Below are positions 54,060 through 64,000 of a stretch of 64,000 bases of DNA, piece by piece; positions within the stretch are counted from its first letter, which is position 1, and each line of letters opens with the position of its first letter. Location: positions 71,105-135,104 of the forward strand of contig WFMF01000336.1 in NCBI GenBank assembly GCA_011033025.1, given 5' to 3'. The stretch comes from Beroe forskalii (Eukaryota > Ctenophora > Nuda > Beroida > Beroidae). The notes beneath the pieces were generated by a model. The model ran no database searches. It saw nothing but the letters and a program-made list of their open reading frames with translations, and had not been told where the DNA came from. Position numbers and translations under genes: made by a program.

Positions 54060-55215
54060 AAATAATGGTCAGAAAACAGGTAGGTCTCCCATGTAAACGG
54101 GGGCCTTCATTATCTATGACAATGACGTCACTCAGAAAAATATAATTAAGCGCATCTAGCGCTTTAAGCATTAAGGTTAGGGTCTTGATTAGGGTCAGGA
54201 TATGTAACTGTAAGGTTTAGGGTAAGGATTAAGGGTTTTGGTTAGGTTTAGGATACAGAAAAATTGACGTTTAGATCTGTGACGTCACTCAGAGCCGTTT
54301 ATATGGGAGAGATACCAGACAACGTCTGACAAGAAAAACGAGCTTGCGATTTTTGTCCAAAGGCCGGTTAAGAAACGCCAGTTAAAGTAGGGCCAGTTGA
54401 TTAACGTCATAATTCATATGAAATTGAAACCAGAGGTACCGCGCGCGCGCCGCTTGTCAGGGGTTGTATCCCTGTTTGGCTCGCGCTCGCGCGCGGCGCG
54501 TCTCGCCACGACTTTGGTTAGGTTTCCTAAGCCCGCTTAGGTGTGTGCACGCGCCGCGCGCTTCCCTGTGCTGGGGAACAGGGGAAGCGCGCTGCGCGAG
54601 CCACACAGGGATATGTGTTTATCGACGGGCGATGTCCGTATCTTCTGACTTGTCACTTGTTGTTGGCGCAAAGTGACGTCCAAATGTGGAACGCGAACGT
54701 TGCGCCGCGCGCGCGAGGGTAGAGCCAGGGTAACATCCTACGAACGTGTTTAGCAATGGTTAGGTAATTTAAATAAATTTTAAATAATGGGTCTGACGAC
54801 GTCAGACAACCCTTAATCCTCCGCCGCGCGCCATTTTTTCGCGGAGAGGGTCCTAGTCTACAAAGTACAGCAACGCTCCAAATTTCCGAGTGATGCGCGC
54901 TAGGGATGGGTTTGGGGCCATCCATAAAGGACTTGTCTGACAATGAAGGACGGATCCGCAATGAGGGGGGAGTCTGGCCAATGCGGACGTCTGCAATTCA
55001 TGGAAATTTTGGGCGATTTGACGGCAATTTTTTAGCCATGATTACGTAATATCGAATATTATCCCCAAAAGAACTAAGAAGGGGTTGGGCTTTGATTACG
55101 AGGGGGAGGGAGGGGGTTGAAATAAAAAATTGCCAAAATATGAGAACGATCCCTTTGTGTTTAACAATAACATAAGAACATAAACAAACCATCCCCCACA
55201 TTATGGAAACCCCTC

Positions 55216-55610
55216 CCCCACATAACACATAGATATTATGGATAAATGAAAATCTCAATTTAATTCAAACTTCATGGCATGTTGTCGGACTCCATGTAAA
55301 CTCCGTTATTTCGAAATCGAATTACATGTCGCGGGTACGTGTTCAGCTACTTGGTTTTGCTTTTGATTATCGCACCTCACCGGATTATAATTAAATTTAA
55401 ATCCTTATCAGCAGGAGAAATAATTATATTTCAAATTAAAAGACATCCGATAACTTAAACTATATAAGGATATTGGACAGTCACTTATAAACGGCAATTT
55501 CAATTTTGCAGTATTCATTTGCTCGATTGTGAAATAGAAATTCAATCAAGTGCTCAAAAGATTTGCAAAGCGATAAAAGAAGTGCCACCGGAAATTTGGG
55601 GCAAACTCCA
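55216..55610. other. Intergenic and leader region
   Basis: AT-rich; contains the TATA-like box described next. No other feature seen. Confidence 0.4.
55460..55468 (+). promoter_or_regulatory. TATA box of the secreted-module gene
   Basis: CTATATAAGG about 150 bases before the ATG at 55611, in an otherwise gene-free stretch. Confidence 0.5.
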
Positions 55611-57317
55611 ATGACGGTTGTGTTTGTTTTAGGGTTGCTGCTAGTGCAACCAACTGGTGCATGGATCAACGGTTTTCGGATTTGTTTTGTGGAGTCGGAG
55701 GGAAGCAGCCAGTGCCAGAAATCTAGAAACTCATGTTCGGGTAAGCCTCATCAACACCCTCCAATCATGAAACAGTTTTCTAGAGCAATCTCATACTACA
55801 GCTCATACTACGCGTTTCGAAGCCCAAATTCAAACTGAAAGTCACATTTTAGGGCAAACTCCCATTTATGGAAACCGCCGATTCGGCGCATATAATTTTT
55901 TTTCATAGGCGAGGCGGGTATAGGCTTATAGGCACCAATATTGTAATTGATTCGTAGCAATCTGTGTTTCTCCCCCTTTTTTCCGTTTTCTTTGCGCTGA
56001 TGAATCAAGACAATCCTAAAAAACTGACGAGTACGAGTTTTTCTATTATTAGCTGAGCTTCGAGTCAAGTATCGGCCAATGACCTTAATTCATCGCAGAA
56101 TTGGCGATTTGCATAAGTGGGATTTTGCCCATTTTAGTGGCACATTAAATCTGTTCATAGTTCAATCTAAATCTTGGCTGTATTGTTAATGTTTAATCAC
56201 TTTCGTCGCAATTGCTATGTCCGGTACGGAGCCCCTCAGGTTCGATACTTTGTTTAACATGCCGTACAGCAAGGATCTACACTGAGTTCACCATGGTTGG
56301 GCACTTAGAGTTAGACACCCATTAGTACTACGACGAACGATGGCTTTATACCCTCTGTCTAATAAAAATGTTTCCTTGCGTTTGACAATTGATGCTCGCA
56401 CAATAGACTACTACTTTATTTCCAATTTGATGTTACATAAGCTAGTCTTTCTAAGCGTGACAATGCAGGGTGGAGTTCAAGCCCTCGATGGACGGCGCCG
56501 TTCCGAGATGACACCGACGGGAGAAGCGGTGGGTGTAACTACAAATGGAAAATACAAGGACACAATCCGAGGAAATATTACGAGTACCGGCTTTGCTTCC
56601 AGGTTGGAGCTTCAGGCCGTTATTATCAGCTCAGACGATCTATTTTTAGTCACAACCATGGCCTCTGATTTCAGAGACACACCATCAAGTATCAAAATCA
56701 CATGACATAATGTAAGAATTTAACAACATATTCTACTTCAGGAAACAGAGGGCAGCTCGCAGTGTCAGGGAGCCAGATCTAGCTGCACAGGATGGACCGG
56801 AGCTCCCTCCTGGACCAAACCTTTCCGGGATGATACAGACGGGCGGGGTGGTGGGTGCACCTACAGCTGGAAGATCGAACAGCGGCCCAGTTCTGTCATC
56901 GACTCTCAACCAGTGTGCCGGGTGTGCTTCAAGGAAACTGAAGGTATTCTTAGTGCCACATTGGTCATTTTACCTTGTATTCCTAGAAGAGGCATATCTG
57001 CCATGCATTTAATTCTATACTTGAGTTGATGAATTTCTCATAAAGGGGTTAAATATTTGAAAAAGAGTAAATAAAGGTTCGTAAAAGATATAATAGACTC
57101 CACACAAGTAACGACGCCCTCCCCGCCAGGAAGTTCCCAATGTCAGTTGAACAGGAGGAGCTGTAGCGGGTGGTCGGACACCGCCTCCCCAGGCTGGACA
57201 GCACCGTATCGAGATGACACGGATGATAGGGGTGGTGGCTGCAACTACAACTGGTATCTGGATTGCATACCCAGTTACATGAAATCTAACTGTGACACAC
57301 AGAATCCTTGCTCTTAA
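55611..57317 (+). CDS. Secreted protein of three Cys/Trp-rich modules, family not recognised
   Basis: Exons 55611-55740, 56469-56602, 56742-56943, 57130-57317, with clean gt/ag ends and phases 1, 0, 1. About 218 residues. A signal peptide (TVVFVLGLLLVQPTGAW) is followed by three modules of about 60 residues, each with GSSQCQ, a few basic residues, SC(S/T)GW, a Pro/Ser stretch, WT(A/K)P(F/Y)RDDTDxRxGGC, and (N/T)Y(K/S/N)W. Modules one and two end in a CF(Q/K)ETE-type linker and the last in a short Cys-rich tail. Each module has four Cys, so two disulfides per module are plausible. The conserved RDDTD acidic run could bind a cation; this is inference. I know no named domain with this pattern. 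Start chosen at the ATG before the signal peptide. Confidence 0.82.
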
Positions 57318-57599
57318 TTTAGCGCAGATTTCGATCGAGCTTCATGGTGGTTTATAAGTCGTAATGACAATAACTTTTTTATCTGTAAAAAATTTTTGGG
57401 GATGCGGTGGGAATGAAGCGACTGGGTTTGGATTTGGCACCGGGAAAAGTCGATTATGGTATGGTATTTAGCTCTATGAATTTCATGATTTTGAGTTTTT
57501 AATTCATGAAATGTGTCCAGAAAATCTTATTAATATTTCTTTCGGAATAAAGCTTTTTTCAATTTCTTATTTGGAAATTTTACTGAAAATTTAGTTACC

Positions 57600-57965
57600 A
57601 TATTCCCTTGCCTGACAAATATTCCCCATGTTATTCCTCTGGGATGTACCCCAAATACACTTCGAATGAACCCTATCTGAGTATCTGCACCCCAAATGGA
57701 CTCAATCTGCACCCCAATTCCAAATGCACCCAAGGGTGCATAAATGGCGAATGCCGATCAGTAGGTCGGCATTTAAGGTGCAGAAAGGGCGCTAAAGGTG
57801 CAAATTTAGGGTGCACAGTGATTTGAAGGGCTGCAGATCATCTAGGAAGCCAGCGTTTATTTGTTTAGGGTGCATTTAAGGGACACATTCGGGTCATTTG
57901 GGGTGCATTTGAGGTGCGTATAGCATTTAGGGTGCGTCTAGGGTGCAATTGGTCATTGACGGTGA
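57600..57965. repeat. gggtgcatttagggtgc-rich repeat
   Basis: Repeated tgcacccc(a)aat and (a/g)ggtgcatttag(g)g words, in opposite orientation in the two halves. The same vocabulary appears at 46850-46920, 49165-49440 and 53245-53620, so it is a dispersed family rather than a gene. Confidence 0.5.
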
Positions 57966-58330
57966 CCGAAATATCTATGTAAATTTTCTTATTACCAAAA
58001 CTATAAATGATAATATTATTGTTTACTCAAATTGAAAGTTAAAACCTGACTATGATGATAATGTAGATTGCTAAATTTGACACGATCAATTCTATAACTA
58101 ATATAGCGGTGATAGCTCTGAATTAGAAGTAGAACACTAGAACTGCAGTTTGCGTGCCATTGTGTGCGCGGCGTAAGTTTGCCATTTGCGCACCGTACCG
58201 GCATGATATGTTAAACTTTAATGTCTAAGTCTTCTCGCCGCGCACTCAAAATCGGCGCAAAATGCAGTTCGAAATATTGTGAAAAGTTTAACTTACTATT
58301 TATTAACTTAGAGGACAAATACATATAAAC

Positions 58331-61300
58331 CTAGAAGCAGAAGAAGCAATTTGACCCTTGAGATTCTTTCCCTCAAAAATTTTCCACAAAAGTTCACTAA
58401 TTGCCAACGGCGACAGTTTCAAATTTACGACACATTTATCTGGCACTGCCTCAAAATCAATCTGATTTCCGATGCACAAAATAATGTCTGGAGTTTGTTG
58501 AAACCCGTCGGCGAGTGAGGAATCTCGTGACAAATAACGCGTCACCACACAGTCACAGTTTTTCTGGCAGAATCTGAGGCTGAAGGCTGGTCGGTGCTGG
58601 AAGAACCTCCTGAATAATCCCTCCAGGAGTTGGTATGGGTGGGAGGGAGCGTGGACAGTGACACTGACAGTGGAGGGTGGGAGGGCCTGAAAATTTCCAT
58701 TCAATCAAACTTAAATTTTATTATTCTCGACACAATCAATTCATATTTGAATTTGATATCCCACAGGCCACAACCATTCATAAAATACACCTTTTTTATT
58801 TGATCCACTCATTGCGGATTTCCGGATGCAAAATGCACTTGGAGAATAAATGGCATGAATATGGGAAGAATAAAGTATTATAGATGGGAATGAAAGTGCT
58901 ATCATGGCGCCTTAGATTTATAATTATATCAATGCGCACCAGGCGCAATTCACGAGCCAAAGCGTGGTTAAGTTATTGCCACAGACTCAGAATACCAATA
59001 ATCACCAAGCTATAATACATACCTGTGTTCTTAAGAGGGACCTCAGTTCTCTGAGTATCAGGCGGTGAGTGATCTCCTAACTCTTTCAACAGGGAACTCC
59101 AGAGGGTGCTTTCCTTAACAGACTCCATCTTGAAGTGTGTCACTGAAATAGGGAAATGAGAATGACACTTCTAAAAACCATTGGTAATCCACAGGGTGTG
59201 CAAAGTGGAGGAGTGAAGATTATCACTGCTTTCCGATCATGATCAAAGTGATGACACATTTAGAATTTTGAGACCATTTCCATCACCTCACTTACCGGAT
59301 ATATTTTTCAAGAAGCTTGCCATTCCACAGTCGGTAGGCAGCTTATCTCGTAGCAGACACACAGCTTTACCAGACCTATTGGAGAGGTTGGATTAATGGG
59401 AACCACAAAATGATTTCTCAGAAAATATTGGAGTGAGGATTAATCTTGGAGTCAAAACATCCAGCAGAGCAGTACAAGAAAAGTGAGAACCAAAACTGAT
59501 ACTCTGATATCAGTTAATCTATGGATATCTTGAAATTGGAATGGAATTGAAGATACCAACAGATATTAGCATTATAAGCAGCACATGTAAGATGATGGAT
59601 CATTAACAATGACCTCTTGGTAGCAGTCATGATGTCCAGCAGTCGAGTCTCACAAGACACGTCGATGGCACAGTCGACAGAGTCAGCCTCAAATAGTCCC
59701 CCATCTTGGGCCTTGACACCGGTGTCAACAAACCTAACGTCTTCAAACCTGGGATCAATACTTGAGACTTAGATCGGACAATAGAGACTCTCTCATTTAA
59801 TTTATTATTGAACAACACGATAAGAAATGCTTCTTTTCGAATAGTAGAACAGAGATTAGGAATACCAAGAATAGAAAATCACTGAAATATCTAAGCAATA
59901 TTTGAAGCGGATACCTAGAAGAAATGACTTGTTTCAAGACACGGAACAAAACGTCGCCGTCTCCAATAACCAGCACGGATTCGGATTGGTGGAGGGAGAT
60001 AGCTTGGATGACTGCCAGGGAGACTGCTTGAGCCGCCCATTCATCACTGCTTCTATCGTAACCCTCCCTGGAGTTTATTACATGAATATTAGCATAACAG
60101 TGCAAACTTCAAAGTTTAGAATTGGGATACACAATGCAGTATTGTATAAAATATACATTATACATCATACACTACACAGTACAACATATATCATACATGC
60201 ACTGTATAGTTCCAGAACAGCAGAATACAGTTTGGTGACTCACTTTTGACCAAACCGACTCAAATAAGCACACCGATCATTATCAATGACGATAATACAC
60301 AATTACCTGGACACAAAGAAGAAATGTTGAGCCAAGTCTGCAGACACACCATCCACCAACTCAGCCTTTGAGAGAATCCCCACAGCATACACACAATCAC
60401 CGTTACAATGAGCACTGTTTGGATTTCCTTGGCAACTGCTAGCGTTTCCTTGGCAACTGCTAGCGTTTCCTTGGCAACTGCTAGCGTTTCCATTGCAACT
60501 GTTTGGATTTCCTTGGCAACTGTTAGCGTTTCCTTGGCAACTGTTAGTGTTTCCATTGCAACTGTTTTCCTCTCCATGGCAACCGTTAGTGTCTCCAGGG
60601 CAACATGTGGCGTAACACACATAAAGTTCTTGGGACAAGGCAGGACTTATTCTTCTGATTGAGAGAATCTTGTCGTGTAGTCTGAAACTTGCACCCAGGA
60701 GGCTCGAGAAAAGAACTGTTGCGAGTCGTCCTGAAACAAACATGGGTCAAAAGGATTCAAAATGTATAAATAAGTTCTGCCAAGGAGCAGAAATGAATGG
60801 CATGCAAAAGTTTTCGAAGCAACTCGTCTTGGTGTATTTGTTGCCCACAGCCTTCGCCCTTCAGTCCTATAATAACATGAAAACTAAGTGAAACCATCGA
60901 TATAGATTAGAACAGCTTGGATTATCTAAGAGTTTAACATAAAAGTAAAATCATTAATTGAACATAGTTTTTGATCGGAAAACATAGCATTACATAGTAG
61001 AAATCAATATACCACTGTCTCTAATCTAAACACAAGATAACGCGTTATCTTAACAGCAAATGTTTACATTCTAGTCTGTAGTCACGTAACAATCACTTGT
61101 AAGGAAAAGTGACAAGTTGTAAGTACGCGTAACATGTAAGTGACATTGTACAATTAGTGGAAATTGTAAGGACTAAGTACACGTGTCAGTTATAAGGACA
61201 CGTCTCAGTTGTAAGTAAACGTGTCAGTTATAAGGAAAGGGGTCACTCTCTGAAGGTACACGTGTCAGTTGTACGGACAGGGGTCACTCTGAGAGGTAAA

Positions 61301-63864
61301 CGTGTCAGTTATACGGACAGGGGTCACTCTGAGAGGTACACGTGTCAGTTGTACGGACAGGGGTCACTCTTAGAGATTCAGGTAAACGTGTCAGTTGTAC
61401 GGACAGGGGTCGCTCTCAGAGGTACAGCACTTCCTCTTGAGTAAACGTGTCAGTTGTACGGACAGGGGTCGCTCTCAGAGGTACAGCACTTCCTCTTGAG
61501 CTCAGCGCCGCACAGGAGCGCGGAGCGGCGCAGGAAGAGGCGGCTGTGCGGCTGCGCCAGGAGGATGGTGTTGTTGAGGAGCGCCTGGAGACACATGAAG
61601 GTAACGCCCACGTACAGGGAATCCTGGCACACGAACACCGTCAGCCACGTGTTGTCCGGGCAGGTACCGTCACCGACCATGGAGAAGTAAAACCTGGCGG
61701 CGTTAAGGAAGCAGTAGTAGGTGTAGGTGGCGATGAAGTTGAGGGTGATCAGACCACTCGTCTTGACGGCAGTGCGTATCACGGGACTGCCGCGCAGCGA
61801 GAAAGCGCTGCCCCTCACCGCAAACCAGGTGTAGACCGACATGACGACAGTGGAGACGATCAGAATGCACTCAGTCAGGTCCAGCACAGCGTACTTCATG
61901 TAGCTATTCGCCTTGATCAGGCGCGGATAGAGCACGGCAAAGCCTCCGGACAGCCAGGAAACCCCCACCACGACATAGGAAACCACCCGGAGGTTCTGGA
62001 GGATCCGCAGTGCGGACGCCTTGACGCAGAACAGCCGGACGACTGCCAGTCCGAACACGAGGACGATGTTAGCGTCGAAGGTGAAGAGGTAGATGTTGGA
62101 GCCAATGTCCTTCCAGTACCGGAGATCATGGTGGAGCGAGATGACCAGTCCTGTGACGGAGTTGAGGAAGTCCATGATGACCAGGTTGAAGTAGATGAAG
62201 CTGGAGGGGGATTTCCGGATGCCCAAGTTCAGCAGGACGATGAAGTTGAGGAGACTGAGGGGGAAGTTGAGGATGGAGATGGAGGGCAGGGCGATGTAGA
62301 GGACGCGGTTTAGTTCCTGCAGTTTGGACATGCTGTGTTCGAGATTCATGGAGATACGCTCTCAAAGTTTCAAGGAGATACAATCAATAATCACGGCCAA
62401 CAGCACGATGATATCAAACAAAACGTCACAACATACACGGCGGTTTAAAACCACTTGTTTTGGGGATCTCTTCTAAGGAAAGTACTCTAAGCAAAAGTTG
62501 AGAGCTGCAAATATCAAATTACGGTGTTCTAGTGAGGTACCGTACGCACTTCTCAACGAAATCTAACTATGAATCGGCTGCACAGATAGGTTAGTGTGTA
62601 ATACAAATCCTGGACTGTAATGAGCTCCTGGTCTTTCATTTCATGGCGTATGGGTCAGAGATTAGAAAAAAATCATAAAAACTGAAGTTTTAGTCCACAA
62701 ACTTACCAGATTTGTGCGATGCAATGTCCTGGATCACATCAAAGCTCGCCTGATCCACCCACACGGCATCAGATCGGCACCCACCAGGGCAAGGCTTGCT
62801 GATCCACTCTGTTTCCGGGAAGCCTCGCCCATCCAGAATGATGGAGCTAGCACCTGTCATGAGCACAGTGGGTGCCTGGGCCATCTTCTCGAGCTGTAGG
62901 GAGGAGGCGTTATCTTTAAAGGTGTGATGTTATCATGTCATACAATACCTTAGGAGGTGTATTTATAAAGGTTGTAATTTGGGGATTTTCAGAAAAATCC
63001 CCATTTTTATATCACCCACCATGAAATTTCGAAATGACATCATTATCATATGTTTCAAGAGTAATGATTTGAAAAATCCCCATATTTTCAACCTACCAAA
63101 ATTTTAAACACCGAATAAATTCACCTCCTAAGGTACATAATGTCATGGTCCAGGCCCTTCAACTATCCTTTGAACTTTTCTTCGACTGGCTGGTTTTGGA
63201 CTATTTTTTATTCAAGCAGATATATCATATACTTGTGTTTGATAGACATTTTTTCCGCGGGGACAAAGTCTGGAAACTTTATAATATCATTTAGATAGAC
63301 TGCGATCATGGAATACCTCCCATTTCTTGAGGGAGGGGACGGCAACAAAAACGTCAAAAAGATCCGAAAAAGTGACACAAAGACTACAAAACGCGGTAGA
63401 AAGTGTCCAAACGCGTTAAAACGCCCGAATAATGTCCCCCTAGAGCAGGAAGGTATAGTAGCAGAAGAAAGACACACCAATTACTGACAGAAATCAGTAC
63501 TATTCCTACCTGCAGCATCTGAAAGTGGCTATCCAACACTAGGAGAATACTCTCGTCCGAGTCCCCGTCAAAGGAACACCTTTGAGTGTCCAGCGCACAG
63601 GAAAAGTCCTCCGAATCACACTCTCGAATGAGGGAGTTGGAGGGGGAGCTCAGTTGGCAGAAGTCCAGCAGCCCAGCCCCCGGGACACACCCCTCCGAGG
63701 CAGCGTTGAACTCTGACCCGCACTCCCGCAGCGGGTCGTGCGTTGTTATGGTACCCGTCAGGAAGAGCTCCTCGCCCGCCACCACGTGGAATGTGCCCGA
63801 CTTTGGCATGATGCCAGTGGAGAGGGAGAGGGAGGGGAGTTCGTCGTCTTCACGGAGGGAAATC
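58331..63864 (-). CDS. Multi-exon gene resembling fatty acid synthase (dehydratase end to enoyl reductase)
   Basis: Exons on the minus strand: 63864-63510, 62893-62707, 60730-60307, 60067-59915, 59748-59614, 59375-59296, 59142-59033, 58686-58331. Phases chain except into the last. Faint but ordered resemblances to animal FASN: SLSTGIMPKSGTFHVVAGEE (post-dehydratase strand), EWAAQAVSLAVIQAISLHQS with VLVIGDGDV (reductase fold, lacking the full Gly-rich loop), SVDCAIDVS, and GMASFLKNISG (FASN GMAIFLKNVTF). Ketoreductase, carrier and thioesterase parts are not found below 58331, and the gene runs off the window upstream. Exon three holds a CNGN/CQGN repeat. Identification is an inference; a degenerate enzyme or another reductase-fold protein is possible. 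Confidence 0.45.
60412..60605 (-). repeat. Coding 21-bp repeat (SCQGN) in the FAS-like gene
   Basis: Eight or nine units of ccttggcaactg(c/t)tagcgttt, translating to S-C-(Q/N)-G-N-(A/P/T)-(S/N) in the exon frame. All units keep the frame. It interrupts a stretch aligned with the start of the enoyl-reductase region (ELYVCYATC). Confidence 0.8.
61240..61499. repeat. Repeat seeded on the receptor gene's stop-codon end
   Basis: Units of 41-58 bp containing cgtgtcagttgtacggacag and gggtc(a/g)ctct; the last two (61382-61441 and 61440-61499) are almost identical over about 58 bases. On the minus strand each encodes SESDPCPYN and a stop, the C-terminus of the receptor. Confidence 0.85.
61450..62349 (-). 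CDS. Rhodopsin-type GPCR, intact and intronless
   Basis: A 299-residue frame with seven hydrophobic segments: LYIALPSISILNFPLSLLNF, FNLVIMDFLNSVTGLVISL, ANIVLVFGLAVVRLF, VVSYVVVGVSWLSGGFAVLY, LTECILIVSTVVMSVYTWF, SGLITLNFIATYTYYCF and VCQDSLYVGVTFMCLQALL. The DRY position reads VVRLFCVK and segment seven LLNNTILL, so it is a divergent class A-like receptor. Conserved ligand-binding residues cannot be assigned. It lies in the same orientation inside the intron between FAS-like exons 62707-62893 and 60307-60730. Its last codons (SESDPCPYN, stop) are copied into the 3' repeat that follows. Confidence 0.85.
   Translation of the reverse strand: MNLEHSMSKLQELNRVLYIALPSISILNFPLSLLNFIVLLNLGIRKSPSSFIYFNLVIMDFLNSVTGLVISLHHDLRYWKDIGSNIYLFTFDANIVLVFGLAVVRLFCVKASALRILQNLRVVSYVVVGVSWLSGGFAVLYPRLIKANSYMKYAVLDLTECILIVSTVVMSVYTWFAVRGSAFSLRGSPVIRTAVKTSGLITLNFIATYTYYCFLNAARFYFSMVGDGTCPDNTWLTVFVCQDSLYVGVTFMCLQALLNNTILLAQPHSRLFLRRSALLCGAELKRKCCTSESDPCPYN
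62894..63509. other. Intron of the FAS-like gene
   Basis: Apart from a short inverted match (ccttaggaggtg at about 62950 and its inverse at about 63122, with aaaaatcccc words between) that may be a small MITE, nothing is recognised. Confidence 0.4.
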
Positions 63865-63935
63865 TGAAGTGAAGTACCAGTCAAAACAGTGTACTTAATA
63901 GAGAAATCTGAAGTGATGTACCAGTCAAAACAGGT
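63858..63935 (-). repeat. Two-copy repeat over an acceptor of the FAS-like gene
   Basis: Two copies of (a)gaaatctgaagtga(a/t)gtaccagtcaaaacag, about 40 bp apart. On the minus strand each gives cttcag|atttc, the acceptor and first bases of the exon at 63864. Confidence 0.75.
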
Positions 63936-64000
63936 ACTCAGTAAGTTTCAGTAGCGATAGATACAGAGTGAAGTGAAGTGACGTGTGAAATAAGGCTGCC

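Larger units (their letters stand above)
50990..55215 (+). repeat. Tandem segmental duplication, copy 2
   Basis: Head-to-tail repeat of 44470-50988. Differences: lacks the 2.2-kb transposon, lacks about 145 bases matching 46220-46365, lacks the palindrome at 50593-50695, and has a 233-bp element at 53827-54059. Its last and joint sequences (acaaaccatc…cacattatgga) match the end of copy 1 at about 50950. Confidence 0.9.

Noticed and set aside
61447-62313. 288-codon plus-strand open frame
   Set aside because: Exact antisense shadow of the intact receptor gene at 61450-62349; its composition is the complement of a membrane protein, not a protein of its own.

Overview
This is animal nuclear DNA. 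It has many short introns with gt/ag ends, an innexin (a family known only from metazoans), a metazoan-type ATM kinase, HMG-CoA reductase, several rhodopsin-type receptors, and genes packed inside other genes' introns. A small, intron-rich, AT-biased genome with an innexin and dense nested genes fits a ctenophore best. A cnidarian is possible, and the sequence alone does not decide. A 100-N run at 3066-3165 marks an assembly gap.

Layout. 1-1214 is the end of a non-autonomous DNA transposon sitting in an HMG-CoA reductase intron. The last three exons of that gene follow (1386-2142, +). From 4083 to 45655 (+) lies one large gene, ATM, in about 45 exons. It runs from the N-terminal HEAT repeats through FAT, the PI3K-like kinase domain and FATC; only the first coding exon was not found. 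Six genes sit inside ATM introns, all on the opposite strand: a SMYD-type SET/MYND protein, an LDLa-repeat receptor, an innexin, a second receptor, a PAN/sushi membrane protein, and an intronless proline dehydrogenase. ATM introns also hold Tc1/mariner-like inverted-repeat elements, tRNA-derived SINEs and several minisatellites.

The 3' end of ATM is tandemly duplicated (about 44.47-50.99 kb and 50.99-55.2 kb). Copy 1 carries a 2.2-kb TIR transposon with an 8-bp target duplication whose empty site is preserved in copy 2. Copy 2 carries a 233-bp inverted-repeat element whose empty site is preserved in copy 1. At 55.6-57.3 kb (+) is a small secreted protein made of three copies of a Cys/Trp-rich module I do not recognise. 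From 63864 down to 58331 (-) lies a multi-exon gene resembling the dehydratase-to-enoyl-reductase part of animal fatty acid synthase, with an intact receptor gene in one intron.

The most unusual signal is that at least six minisatellites are seeded exactly on exon edges. Their units carry a splice acceptor plus the exon start, or the exon end plus a donor, giving arrays of tandem splice sites in ATM. One array is in frame (33 bp) in the kinase domain, and another carries repeated TACTAAG branch-point, polypyrimidine, acceptor and exon-start cassettes. Many otherwise conserved genes here show one-base frame breaks of mixed direction, which looks more like residual assembly indels than biology.
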